In this document: positions 45,481 to 59,724 of the stretch, one piece after another
Numbering within the stretch: position 1 is the first letter of the stretch
Layout of the letters: the number at the start of each line of letters is the position of its first letter
NCBI GenBank assembly: GCA_029204225.1
Contig: CM055113.1
Location: forward strand, 30,927,024 to 30,991,023
Reading direction: 5' to 3'
From: Diphasiastrum complanatum
Lineage: Eukaryota; Streptophyta; Lycopodiopsida; Lycopodiales; Lycopodiaceae
DNA length: 64,000 bases
Position numbers and translations under genes: made by a program
Notes under the pieces: model-generated
Told to the model about the DNA's origin: nothing
Databases searched by the model: none
The model's input: the letters and a program-made list of their open reading frames with translations, nothing else

Positions 45481-46989
45481 GACCTATCACAAGGGGAAGC
45501 AAGCTGATACATGTGATCTCGACAGTTCTAAAGTTTTAGCTACTCAGGTGTGGAAGCCCACGAGGAGTTTTGCAACACGGTAGTTGAGAATGATAAACTG
45601 AAGAGAGAGTTTGAATCGTTGTAGACCTAGATCAAAGATTCAATTTATGCAAAGGAGTTTGAAGCATAGGCCGATCCTGTTGATACCCACAAAGCCAAAT
45701 GAATCCGTGCGACCCAGGCAAAGAAGACGGATAAGGTACATGCGCAAGAATTTCGAGTTTTTGTTGATAATGGTTGTATTTGGCTGTCGCTGCAAATTTG
45801 TTTACTGTTGTTCACGTTCTTCGGCCTCTATAAACGTGTAGTTTCACAAAAGGTAATGCCAGATTCCAACTGAAGATAGAAACATATTCATTTGTCTTTC
45901 ACCTCTCTTATCATCAATTCGGCCTCCCTATTTATTTGAAGAAAAATACTGTGTTTGTAGGGTTTAGGAAATGAACAAATCAAATTGACTCCTATGAGAA
46001 GATCTAATGGGATTAGGCATCAATCTTTCTCTCCAAGCAACAGGGCTCTAAAATCACCATATTTTTGAAAACAATGAGCTTAGACTGCAAACTCAGACCA
46101 AGTTATGTTGTTCATGAGTGGTTAGCTTTCAACCAACAAATATTGGGTGGGTATGGCTTCCCAAAGCAAAGATTAGAGAATCCTACTGGAAAGATGTCCA
46201 GTATCTTCACAATTTTTATTACCTTAGAGATAGAAACACATTATTCCTTCGGTTTGTATCTTGCTTTAGAGAAGAAAAACTCTGATTTGAGAACTTTTTA
46301 ATCCTAAAGATGTGACAAGTCCTCCTGTAGTTTGTATTCTCTAGCCTTTTAAGATGAAGAGATCCACTTAAGAATTCTTTGTTAGATTTTGAATGGTATA
46401 TGTTTTGGTGGTGTCATTGTTTTCCTTTTGAAAATAGATCTTCCTTGTCATAGATTTCCCACAAATAACGGATCTTACATGTTTGACACATTCCTTCATG
46501 AAGAAGCAATTTTTTATAAAGTGTTTCTTCCTTTGAACTTAAGTTATACATGTGGACTGCATGAAACATGATTGTTGTCACCGCAAGTTCCTAGCAAAAG
46601 AACCAATGTAACGAACTCTTAAGATATTTGCACGAGCATTCACAAATAAATCCAGATTGGAGATCCACCAACTGCAATATCCATATTCATATCCATGCTA
46701 CAAGGTAAGGTTTGTAATTTACGGATACCTTTACATGATTTCACTTTTCTTTCAATTTGTTTACTACTGTTCACATTCTTCAGCGTCGTCAAGGAAGGAG
46801 GATTTCAGATTGTCCCCTTTCCATTCACTTACATGCTTTCTCAGCGGCCGCTTTGGCAGAATCCATGATCTATCAATCACGAAGGAGCTTCACCAGGCAA
46901 GGAAGCCCACTAGTCTTCACCACCATTGCGACTGAGAGTGCTCATGGCTGAGTTGCTGAGGCTGATTCCATTTTGACCGCATTGTCTCT
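45481..46989. other. Unassigned sequence
   Basis: Several short open frames exist, none with recognisable motifs. TTTACTGTTGTTCACGTTCTTC near 45800 recurs as TTTACTACTGTTCACATTCTTC near 46760, each close to a CAA(T)TTGT word, so a ~1-kb spaced direct repeat (possible LTR pieces) is present. Confidence 0.35.
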
Positions 46990-49150
<2,161 letters not shown>

Positions 49151-49489
49151 CGATTCTCATGAGGTAGTCTTAGTTTGAATGTGAAGGGAGACACGAAAGT
49201 GGGTTGATTAAAATTCATAAGTAGTTTTTAAATTTGAAATGTACTTGGGCATTAAATGAGGCCTGCAAGTCTATGTCTCACCTAGAGCCCTAGTTGTTGT
49301 CCTATGGGAACCAAGGCAATGGATATGCTAGTCTTGCCTTACAAAGTACCTACAAAAGTCTATGGATGATGGGACCTATATTTAGCCCTTAACTCTTGCT
49401 CACCCTATGTGGTAATCCAAGGTAAAAGTGCCACATAGGATTGATTAATACTAAACTAATTATGATTAACAAACCTGTTTAGACAAGGA
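49151..49489. other. Unassigned sequence after the satellite
   Basis: No gene recognised. Confidence 0.25.
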
Positions 49490-50070
49490 AGAGGCCCTTT
49501 TTGAGTCCAAAAAAGGCCCTGATGCCCCCTGCGAGAGTTCCCCAAATCTAGAAGAGCAAAATCAAGAGCAACCTCGCAGACATCACTTTTTCAGTTTTTT
49601 GTGGCAACTAACTCTCGTAGAGCCTCCTAAAGCTGCATCTTATTGAGAGAAGCTCATAGACAACTCTGCGAGAGTTCATCTTGTTCTAGTAAGCTGAAAA
49701 GTAGTTATAAGTGTCTAAAAATGGAAAAAAAATCATCAGACTCAGAGAACCCTCGCAAAAGTAACTCTCACCGATTGTTTCATTGTTTTCAGAAGGTAAT
49801 TTTACATCAGTGATCAAGTTTGCGAGAGTTTGAAGTATTGATGTCAAAAAGTGGTGAAAAACATCATCAAACATCAATAACTTCCAGATCTGCAAGAGTT
49901 AATCCTCACTCATCACACAAAGTCAGATCCACCTCAGATCCAGCTCTAGTAAAGCTTGCGAGAGTTACTTTCCAGTAGATTTCAGAAATCAAAATTTTCG
50001 CTTGCAAAACAATAAAAAGAACTCTCTCAAAACTCTCGCACAACCAACCCTCGCAGATAGTATCAATAGC
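49490..50070 (+). other. Non-coding region dense in CTCGCA/TGCGAGAGTT words
   Basis: About ten occurrences of GCGAGAGTT or its complement AACTCTCGC (with single changes) lie in both orientations within 570 bases, for example near 49530, 49613, 49672, 49820, 49955 and 50033. It precedes the gypsy coding region and may be its leader or an older LTR. Confidence 0.6.
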
Positions 50071-50371
50071 AAGATCTACCTCATATATGTCTACTGTAAA
50101 AATTTTAGGCCAATCGAAACAAGGATCAAAGAAAAATCAAGAAAAACCACCGAAAAGAGGCTAAAATTACACGAATAGCCATTGAAACTGATCACATCTT
50201 TACAGATCTAGATTTCTTTTCACATATCCATCAAGATCCAGCAACCTTGGACTCTCCCGACAAATAAATCTGAGATCAGGACAATCAATACCAGTTAGAG
50301 CAAGAAATCAAACACCAAACCTCCCAAGAGTTGCAGCCACATGGATTGAAGCAGAAACAAGACCAACAACA

Positions 50372-51547
50372 ATGGATTCAATGGATCAACCTGTATCTGT
50401 CGTACCCTTGCAAGCAGTTCGGAGGGCACCTTGTTGGAATGAAGCTCTTGCAACGATTGATTGTACAGCAGGATATATGTGTCAACAAGAAATTCAGTCA
50501 GATTTGAGCGAGATTTCCTTATTGGATCGAACTTTGGATACACCGATCACATTTCCATTGAATGTGTTGAATGTAGCCTGGATATCAATGGAACCTATAC
50601 CAGATCCGGTTGAAGATGATCTCATACTTGTGAGTCATGCCTTGACTTATGATGACAATGCAGAACTTACAGATGAGAAGATTCTCAATCATATGGATCC
50701 AACCAAATTTGGAGTGCATCATGATGAACCAACAATAAAATCGCCTAAAGCAATTATATTGAAGGACGATAGGATCACCAAGTGGGTTGAACCCAAAGTT
50801 GTCAAAGTTGCTGATGCGAAATTTATGGCCAAGTTTCTCTATGAAAATATTATAATCAGATTTGGATGTCCGATCGAGATTGTCAATGATCGGGGTACAC
50901 ACTTTGTTAATCAAACAATAAAGTATTTATTGGAAGAATTTTTTTGTTATACACAAATTTAGTATTCCTTACTATCCCAGAGGGAATGGCCAAGCTGAAT
51001 CTTCCAATAAGATTCTCTGCACCATTATGACAAAGACAGTTGAAGCGAGTTGGTCTGATTGGGAACATAAACTGTATGCAACATTATGAGCATTCAGAAC
51101 CGCTTACAAAAATAGTACAAATCAAACACCCTTTCAACTGGTCTATGGTCAAGATGTTGTGTCGATTGAATCTTTAATCCCATCTTTACACATAGCAGCA
51201 ACAAAATGGTTAAATGATGATAAGTCTTGACAACTCCGTCATGAAGCGTTGCACAAATTATGTGAAACCCGATTGATGGCAGTTCATGCGTTAGCAGCAG
51301 AGAATGGCACGATCGTCGATTGCACAAAAAAGATCTGAAAGCAGAAGATCTTGCATTGATGTACAAAACCAAGCTAATCAAGGGAATATTGAAGTTTACA
51401 GGTGAAGGCCCATATAAAGTTAAAGAAATCTTGAACTATGGTGCAATAATTTTTGAGCACTTGGATGGAAAACTATTTGATACTCCGGTGAATGACAGCC
51501 GATTACACAAGTTTTGGCAACCGGCTCCGCCAAATCAACAAGTCTGA
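50372..51547 (+). pseudogene. Ty3/gypsy integrase core and C terminus, with an unusual upstream part
   Basis: From about 50800 the frame reads AKFLYENIIIRFGCPIEIVN, DRGTHFVNQTIKYLLEEF, then after a frameshift YSIPYYPRGNGQAESSNK, WEHKLYATL and NQTPFQLVYGQD. These carry the second D and the E of the D,D-E triad. The C terminus FTGEGPYKVKEILNYGAI with VNDSRLHKFW is the usual end of plant gypsy integrases. The N-terminal frame (50372-50780) with CWNEALATIDCTAGYMC is not recognised; it may be residual pol sequence or a fusion. A stop splits the domain near 50960. Confidence 0.8.
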
Positions 51548-52284
51548 TCTCTCAAAGATTTTTTAATTTTATTTGTTTTTCAACTTGTTGTTTTCAATAT
51601 TGTTCAGATTTTTTGTGAAAAAGACAATAAAAAAAAAAACATTGAGAAAAGACTGATGAGCAAAAGTCAGAAAAGTCATCAGCATGGGAAAAAGGAAGAA
51701 CGGTATTTTTGATGAAAAATGACTTAGAAAATCACTGTTTTGGTCAGATTTGGCCTATACAGTATCAAAAACCTTCCCTGAGCTCTCAACTATACATCCA
51801 CTTTAGATAATCTAACTTGAGGTGAGCGAAGATTTTTTTCAAGTAAAAGTTCCATTTTTCTGAGCTAGGCGAATTATCAGTAGTATGCCATTTTGGGAAC
51901 CTTCGCCGAGCACCTTACTCTCATTATGAACCTTCGCCGACATGCTAGATGGTCTTAAAATGTCAAAATTAGGTTGGCCATAGGTTCAGATTTTGGAAAA
52001 ATGCATTTATGACAGTACTTGGGCGAAGGTTCATCCTTCACCAGACCTGGAAAACGTTCGCCTGATAGGTTCAGATCCCCAGAAACCTTCGCCGAGATTT
52101 TTATAGCCTATTTTCACAATACTATACATGCTTGCAAATTCTGGTTCAGAACTGACCAGCCAAATAGTATTCAATGTAATGGACCCACCAAATTCACCTA
52201 TAAGTTGGTCGAATTCGATTCATTCCTCACTTGTGCTAGCGAAGCTCTTGCAAATTTTTCCCGCAACCAAAGCCTTCCAAACTT
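51548..52284. other. Spacer with recurring CTTCGCCGAG words
   Basis: CCTTCGCCGAGCAC, CCTTCGCCGACATG, GCGAAGGTTCATCC, CGTTCGCCTGATAGG and CCTTCGCCGAGATT occur between 51900 and 52100, in both orientations, often next to AGGTTCAG. No gene is seen. Confidence 0.55.
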
Positions 52285-52338
52285 TTGGACTGCTTTCTGA
52301 TGTACTTTCGCGTGTCTTACATTTCATTTCTGATCATT

Positions 52339-54890
52339 ATGTCTTCTACAGATACTTCCCAATCTTCGCGTTATACTATCCATCGTGATGTCCCATCTAC
52401 AACGGACATCATGATACTTTCTAGCACAAGCATGGTCACTCAGTGGATGACCCTTGCGGAACCTCTGCTTACCGCAATGGGTATTCATGAGAGAGCCTTT
52501 TTTGGGAGAATTAACATGGATTTCATCACTCTTGCCTTCAGTACGTGGAAGGAAGAGAAATCCAAATTTTATATCACCTTTCAGAGAGCAACACACAAGG
52601 TACGCGTCATTGAGGCCGCCCTTGCTGCCATAGGAATAACATTTGGAACATAGGCCTCACCCAATCATAAATAGGAAAAACAGGCCATAAAGCCTTACAT
52701 TGACCTCACCAATGATTTGCACTGGAGCAACGGCGGATACCTCCTTGATGCCATCACTCAGCCTTCCATCCACGTTGTTGCCCAACTACGGAACAACTTC
52801 TACGGTTCAGCTGCACTTCCGCCCCCTGCTACTGTTCGCACTGAACTTCCTATTCTCTCTGCCTCTGATGCTTCCCTTGCCTCTGCTTCCACACAAGGAC
52901 AGTTTGTGACCATTGGGGCTACCATTCCCATCACAGCTGCCTAGGCCACCTCACCCTCGCACACCGAAGCTACTTCACCAAACACACACTATTTCATGGA
53001 TATGTTCAATGATTCCGACCCCCTTGGGGCTGCCAAAATTTTTGAACTACCCCAGGGCCCTGCGCCCTTTGAACTCCAATTCCCTAGAAGAGGATTCGAA
53101 CAAATCCATGACACTACTATCGGTGTTGAAGACTCAAGCCAGCAACTTCAAGCTGAAGATGCCCCAGTCACACTTTGGGTGGTTGACCAAGCTATGAAAT
53201 CACCGAAGCAGTTCGACGCCATCGTGTCTGAGGTTTCAATGAAGAAGATGCTTTTGAATAAGAAGAAGTACCGGCATCTATTTCACGCCAACCAAGGACA
53301 GTACCATCAGGTCCTCCTACTACTGCCGCCTCCACAACAATAGATTCTGGTGATGCTCTCGGTTTGATCTCAAGCCTTGCGCAAGTGATCTAGTCTATGC
53401 TTGAAAAGAAAAAAGAAATGGAGCAGAGAATTTCAAATCTAGGATCGGAAAACACTCTTATCAGCCAGAAGATTGTCCAGCTAGATCAAGAATTGAAGAT
53501 CGCCAAGCAGCACGAAGACAAATTTGAAGCTGAAAAGAAGATGGCACAACAACAAGCTAATCTCCTCGAAGGATAGGTCAGCTCGATGCAAAATGCCCTG
53601 ACAACCGCACATGATCAGGTGGACAAGGCCGTGCAGGATGCAAAGCAACATGTGCAACTGATAAAGGGTCAATTCTAGATGGCGAAGCAGGATTGCACAG
53701 TCTCCAAGGTGAACTGGATGCGACCACCCTTGAGCGTGATGCGTATCTTCAAATGCAAATACCAGATCATTCGGTCACACCGACGAAGATCGCGTATTTG
53801 TTCAAGAAAGTGGATACGTACAAAGTGGCCCTTTAGGGATTTCAAGGCCGCTTGACAAGTTCAAAGGAAAAGCTTCAACTGAGTTGGCAAAGGCCAAAGA
53901 AACCATCAGCGCCTATGAAAAAGCAGCCGCTCAGGTATTGGAAGCCGGACCACAAATCCCCGTATTGGTCATGCCACAATTCTCCCCTACGCGCCAAGAA
54001 GATGTACCAATGGATACAGGGTTGGATTCGGGCATGGACCAAGGGGAGTTCCAGATATAGAAGAACAATCACCAATTTTACCGGCAATGCAATCAGGTCC
54101 ATCCTCATCAAGGACCACACCACTATTCAGAAGGCCCATCAGCGTCAAGGACCGAATCCAGAGTTTTTTAGCGCAACATCCGCATGAGTCCTCGCGTGGT
54201 GGATGGGTTCTGAAGTTCAAGACCTCTGAGATAGAAACCGACAAAGAGTTGGACAAAATACCTACATTGGGAGAGCAGCCAGCATGGAGAATTACCATTT
54301 TTGAGAAAACTCCGGAATCAATCAGGAGTTATGTGGCTAGCCCTCGCAAATTGCGAGTTGATCCTTATTATGTGCCAATGCCGAGAAGGAATAAATGGAA
54401 AGATTTGGGATTGGCTATCGACAAGATCACAATTCATACTCCCAATTGGCCAATCATCCATCAACCCTATAGCTGGACAATATTAGTGGATTTTCACTAG
54501 GCTTTACAAGTGTACCAGTGAGAGTATGTCCACTCTCCAGATCTGACAATGTGACAATCGGCACTGTTTGCAAAAGATCTAACTCTGTTGGCATCAGTGG
54601 CAACCAGATGGGACAATTGTCTTCCTCCTCTGGCATTCAATCCAAATAAGCCGATGGCCTCAGAGACTATCAAAGATCAATTGTCGGTTGCTCGTTTATA
54701 TTTTCGTGCAGCAATGATGAGAGGCTCTTGGGAATCTCACTTCACATCCTGGACGACCTCAAAGTGGATTGCAGGAGCTCATCGTTGTTTTCTGTCCCAT
54801 AATTTGGATTTTAATACGTCTCGACTTTATGGAGAAGGTGCAGTACTATTTAATAAAGATTCGGCGCGAAGCTAATAAAAGTCCCCAATA
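52339..54890 (+). pseudogene. Unrecognised ORF region between gypsy integrase and LTR (possible third ORF)
   Basis: The first frame (ATG at 52339) has GIHERAFFGRINMDFITLAF and TFQRATHKVRVIEAALAAIG. After stops come DPLGAAKIFELPQGPAPFEL (53008 on), a predicted coiled coil (EKKKEMEQRISNLGSENTLI and continuing to about 53660), a basic segment PISVKDRIQSFLAQHPHESS and a tryptophan-rich part PRRNKWKDLGLAIDKITIHT. The last frames have MRGSWESHFTSWTTSKWIAG and end near 54880 in FMEKVQYYLIKIRREANK. The same end is found next to the second LTR at 56900-56800. Position after pol and before an LTR is where Athila/Tat-type elements keep an extra ORF. I recognise no domain, and a displaced gag is an alternative. 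Confidence 0.5.
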
Positions 54891-54905
54891 ATTGCATCTC
54901 GCAGG

Positions 54906-55660
54906 TGTCGTGGGACCGTCACTTATTTTGGTGGAGGATATTATTGGAGGGTATGCGGATCCCAAGGCAACCCTGACCCTAGTTAATAAGTGAGAGGGAT
55001 TTGGCACCCTGCGTGTGTAAGTCCAACCCAATGATCACATAGAAATTTGATTAATTAGAAAGTCAGTAAAAGGACTTTAGGCCTTTTTGCAGAACTTTTA
55101 ATGTCGTAGGGCCTAAATGTCAAGTTAGTGAATAAAATTGGGTTTCCCTCCAATTTGGATGGTTCCCACTCTTGTTTAAATTTGGATAATTAGGGAGGCA
55201 GAAATAGACCAATAGGATTCAGAGGCCAGGGTCCTCCTCTCTACTATAAAAAAGGACCAACTCGAGTCCCTACACATGTTCATTTCCTCATTTCAATAAA
55301 GCAGATTGGTTCTCTTTAAAAATGGATTGATGAATGTCCTTGCTCTCTATCACTTTTCCTCCATCTCTCATGCTTTATTTGGTTTTTGCTAATTGTTGGA
55401 TCTGATTGTTATTGGGATTGTATGTTATTATACTTTTTATGAGAGAGAAAGGGAGAGAGAGAAAGAGTAAGCTATCTTGTTGTGGATCGTAGAGTTAATG
55501 GATGTTAGAGTTAGATTTGGATCTTCCATTCATGCTAAAATCTGAACTATACTATCGCTCTCATGGGAACGAATCTATGCGTGACAACTAACTTCGTCTC
55601 TTTGATGCTAGATTGATTAGATCTTGGATTCAGGTTAGGCAAGGAAAGAAACCCACTACA
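54906..55660 (+). mobile_element. Gypsy LTR 1 (755 bp, plus strand)
   Basis: It begins TGTCGTGGGACC and ends CCCACTACA, and is followed by a primer-binding site. It is preceded by internal 3' sequence similar to that before LTR 2. The copy at 56019-56779 is its inverted relative with TGTAGTGGG...CCCACTACA ends. A GA-rich, imperfect stretch lies at 55440-55468. Confidence 0.85.
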
Positions 55661-55664
55661 ATTT

Positions 55665-55682
55665 TGGTGCCGTTGCCGAGGA
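55665..55682 (+). other. Primer-binding site, tRNA-Asp type
   Basis: TGGTGCCGTTGCCGAGGA follows the LTR. It resembles TGGCGCCGTTGCCGGGGA, the tRNA-Asp primer site of many plant gypsy elements, with two changes. Confidence 0.75.
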
Positions 55683-56018
55683 GCTACACCAATTTTTCAG
55701 TTTGTAGCATGTTTGTTGGATGGTTAGCTTGCATTAGGCATCTTGTTGTGACATGAATAGTGTTACATCTGCATTTAGGGTTAGTTTGGGATTGATTTTG
55801 CTTGATTTGAGTGGATTTGCTTGTTTGAAATCTAATATGATTGTGGAACGGGAAAAGCTATTCAGATCACCAATCTTAAGATCCATTTGGATCTGAGATA
55901 TCAGAAAAAACAACAAAAATTGGTCAAATCTGAATTATACACAAACAAAAAAGCCAAAATATGCGACACTGCAAATTTACTCACAATTATGTGACAGTTC
56001 AGTTGCACGTAGATTTAC
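55683..56018. other. Spacer between the two opposed gypsy LTRs
   Basis: Starts as retroelement leader and then becomes unrelated sequence before the end of LTR 2. No gene seen. Confidence 0.4.
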
Positions 56019-56206
56019 TGTAGTGGGCATTTCCTATCCTATCTTCAACCCTAGATCCAAGCACACAAGCATCAAGGAGATGAAGCTAGTTTTCACGCAG
56101 AGGTTCGTTCCCATGAGAGCGATAGCATATTTCATAATCCAGCATGTGCATATAATTCATTAACACTAACCATTAACACTAATCCATAACAATGATAGAA
56201 ACTTAC

Positions 56207-56278
<72 letters not shown>

Positions 56279-56779
56279 AAAAGCACAAGAATGATCAATC
56301 CCAATAAGCATCAAATCCAACAAATAGCAAATCCAAAGACAACATGAGAGTTAGAGGAGGAAAGATGGAGAGCAAGGACATTCCATATCCATTCATAAGA
56401 AGGCCAACCTGCTTGTATTGAAAAGAAGAGAACATATGTACAATATTCGAAACTACCACTTTAGATAGTGGATTTTAGGGCCTTGGCCTCAAATCCTATT
56501 GGCCAATTTCTATCCTAAGATTCAAAAAGTGGAGGGAACCCATTCAAAAAGTGGAGGAAACCCATTCAAAAATTGGAGGGAACCAATTTGAATTTGAATT
56601 TTGGTATTTTATTCACTAACTTGACTTTTAGCCCCTGTGACATTAAAAGTCCCACAAAAGGCCTAAAGTCCTTTTATTAACTTGTAACTAATCAAATAAC
56701 TATGTGATCATCGAGTTGGACTTACACACGCAACCCTTCAATAGTACCCCCCACCAAAACTGGTGGCGGTCCCACTACA
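56019..56779 (-). mobile_element. Gypsy LTR 2 (761 bp, minus strand) with internal (CT)n
   Basis: On the minus strand it runs from TGTAGTGGGACC at 56779 to CCCACTACA at 56019, homologous to LTR 1. No primer site follows it, so it is a 3' LTR or solo LTR. It holds a perfect CT run (56211-56275) where LTR 1 has only a short impure GA stretch. Confidence 0.85.
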
Positions 56780-56950
56780 CCTCGCAAGATTTATTATGTA
56801 GGCCTCTCTTCGAACCTTTATTAGGTGGTATTGCACTTTTTCTATGAACTCCAGGCACTCCGTATTGAAATAACTAGGGTTAGGGTTGCCTCGGGATCCG
56901 CAAACACTACAACATTTACACGAAGTTTTGCAGCAGGCGAATAACACGAA
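56780..56950 (-). pseudogene. End of the gypsy third-ORF region, second copy
   Basis: The minus strand reads YFNTECLEFIEKVQYHLIKV and RREAYIINLARC, matching the end of the ORF region before LTR 1. It shows that LTR 2 is preceded by the same internal sequence. Confidence 0.6.
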
Positions 56951-57567
56951 GTATCAAAGATACATGTAAATCTCGTAATTTCAGCCTTCATGACAAAACC
57001 TGAAAAATGCAAACTTTTTGACACTTGTAGAAATACATGGTAGTTCTTGCAGATATCAAAAGGTGGAAAGTCTGCTCACGATCAACTTCTATGGCATTTT
57101 ACAAACTATCACGAACTGTGATAAGACTTTGGTAGTCTTTATCACTACCATCTATTACAGTATTTGTTTATTGTAGAGTTAATCAAAAGATTACACGATG
57201 GTTAGTTCGTCAATAAATAGTGACTAAATGTCAATATCGTGGCATGTATAGTGAAGCGTAGAGAGGTGTAGCATTGTAGAGAGCAAGAGATCGATCATTG
57301 AGAGGTGATCGAAATAGAGTTTTACAGTGTGCAAATTAGTGTGAGACACATAGTGCTACACATGATTCTAAGCTATTTCATGACAGACATTGTGCTGATA
57401 TGTATTCCAGCTTATTTTCCACACTAGATTTGTAAAGAATCATTATATTCAACTCATTTAATTGAAGCATAAGTAGGAGTTTCTTGCACATTATCGTGTC
57501 TTGAATTATCTGATTTTATTCACTCTTTTTTGTTTTGATAGCACACTACAATTTGCATCATCATCAT
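56951..57567. other. Unassigned sequence
   Basis: No gene, RNA gene or clear LTR recognised. Confidence 0.25.
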
Positions 57568-57806
57568 TACAACTTCCACAGCGATAACGTCTACACTTCC
57601 CATGGTTCTATGACACCTCAAGCAGGTAGTAGAATGGATGTCATTGACTCCTACGTTATCAGCTATTAGAAGTATTAATTAGCTTTACTACAACTTCCAT
57701 AGCAATAACGTCTACACTTTCCATGGTTGTCTACAACACCTCAAAAAAATAGTAGAATGGATGTCATTGTCTCCTACGTTATCAACTATCAGAAGTATTA
57801 ATTTGT
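57568..57806 (+). repeat. Tandem duplication, two ~121-bp units
   Basis: The unit starts TACAACTTCCA(C/T)AGC.ATAACG and includes AGTAGAATGGATGTCATTG and CTCCTACGTTATCA. The second unit begins at 57689 and carries about ten substitutions and small indels. Confidence 0.85.
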
Positions 57807-58317
57807 TTACAAGATTCTGACTCATAGTAGATCTCAGATATGTTGAAGGCTATTGATGTTCTAACTTTGATTCCCCATTATTAGTTCATTCTGTTTGACC
57901 ATATACTTGCATAGCCCACAATACTATAGTTACAATTTCTAAATCTAACTACAAGAAACTGAAAAGAATCCAATTTTGAGATTAAACCTATTCAAGAAAT
58001 ACCAGAATATCTAGTTTGTTGAGATTCGATAGGTGGATCGACCGACAATGCCTATCACGACAAAGGAATAGCAACAAAGAATCCTCGATGCATGAAACTA
58101 AGTCTATCGGTTCAAACCGACTTTGACCTCTCTTGATCATAGCTTTGAAGTTGCTGAATCGACTAAGTCGATTCCCTAGCCATACACATATATCTTGATT
58201 ACAGATTTAGCTTTGCGGAAGCGTTTTAGGTGAGGTATTTTAGAGCAATAAATTGACAACACTATTAGCCACACAGAACAGTTTCATCTACAAATAAATT
58301 TATCTGCGAGTATAGAT
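57807..58317. other. Unassigned sequence
   Basis: Contains short inverted GGTTCAAACCGACTTTG-type words near 58110. No gene seen. Confidence 0.25.
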
Positions 58318-59517
58318 CTATCCGAACATGAAAAGAAATAAGCATTCAGCATATTCTAGTGTCAACATTGCCTGCCAATTTGCATATGTATATCCATGAA
58401 GTGTATGGATATCGGATGAATCATCACCATAGCAGATACATAGGTCGATAGTATCTCGTACATATCTAACTACTCTGAAAAGAGCTTTCCAATGGATCAT
58501 GCCAGGATTGGTCATGTATTGACTCAAAGAACTGATGGCGTATGCAAGATCTGGCCTGGTCGAGATCATTGCATCCATTAGGGATCCGATAATAGATTGG
58601 TACGGATATCCCTTCATTTCCGCCTTCTCCTCATTGGTTTAAGGGCACTGTTCCTTGGATAATTTAATACTTGGTGCTTCTTCTTGTCGTTGTTGAACTT
58701 CAAGATTTGATAGTCCTGAATTTCATGGTTCACCCTCTTGAAGTACCTGCAGAAGAATCTTTTCTTGTTCTAAACAGGTTGCTAATTTTGGGTGTGTGAC
58801 TGCTTCTGATTGTTGTTGGTCTGTTGGACAACTTTCTTTTCCTATTGCTTTCTCGTGTTATTCTTGAAACAATGCTTGTGAGTCATTGATGGAGGACAAG
58901 GATGCTCCATTACTTCTTGTTTCCTCCTACAACAACATGATTAAGACCCTGGACAATGTTATATCTGAGTGTGTGGTTGCCATCATCACCCAGTTTTCAT
59001 AACAAGATGACAAACTGGTCAATAAAATCATTACAGCGTCAGAGTCTTCAACTACTGAACCTATTGACGCCATCTGCTCTAATAGAGTCTTAAATTGATT
59101 AATGTAATTTTGAACAGAATCACTTTCTTACATTTTGAATGAGAAGAACTTTCTCCTCAAATGCAGCTTCGAAGTGACATCTCTCACTTCATATAATGTA
59201 CTCAATATATCCCAAACCTCTTTCGAAGATTGTACTTTTCTGATGTGGCCAATCTGTGTGTTGGAGATGTTAAGAGTGATCAAGGCGAAAGCCTTGCCAT
59301 CCCTGAGCTTCCATTTGAGAATGGCTTGCTCATCGACACTGGAAAGCAGTTCGATTCCAGCGACTATTTCCCAAAGCTCCTTGGCCATCAGTACTAGCCT
59401 CATCTTGAATTTCCACAAATGATAGTTCAAACCATCGAGTTTGTCTACCATTAGAGCAGACTGTGATTGCGAACACAAGTTAGTCGTGTGAGGAAGACAG
59501 GTGCCATAGCTGAGCAT
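58318..59517 (-). pseudogene. Internally deleted copia, same family as copia E
   Basis: The minus strand begins with gag: SALMVDKLDGLNYHLWKFKM, LRDGKAFALITLNISNTQIG and KEVWDILSTLYEVRDVTSKL, continuing with FKTLLEQMASIGSV in another frame. Near 58690 it jumps to reverse transcriptase: KLSKEQCP, GYPYQSIIGSLMDAM, TRPDLAYAISSLSQYMTNPG and VRYVRDTIDLCICYGDD. Everything from zinc knuckle to the palm is deleted. The gag and thumb segments closely resemble those of copia E at 35275-36400. Confidence 0.85.
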
Positions 59518-59640
59518 CAGTTGTTATTCGGGATCCCGAAAGAAAGACTCGAGACTCGAGAGCTTCGAAAATCAAGACTGGAGGCTATGTAACATGTAAC
59601 TCCAATAGAAACTCACAAGATAGGCCACAGAGAAGAGATG

Positions 59641-59724
59641 TGGAAAATTTCACGTCATCGTAAAAATTTGATGATGTGGATTTTCTATTTTTTATTTTTT
59701 AATGATGACGTGAAATTTTTTCCA
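59641..59724. repeat. Hairpin-forming inverted repeat with ACGT cores
   Basis: Left arm TGGAAAATTTCACGTCATC (59641-59659) and right arm GATGACGTGAAATTTTTTCCA (59704-59724) are complementary apart from two extra bases, with a 44-nt AT-rich loop. TGACGT is a bZIP-type core. It could be a small MITE or a regulatory hairpin. Confidence 0.75.
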
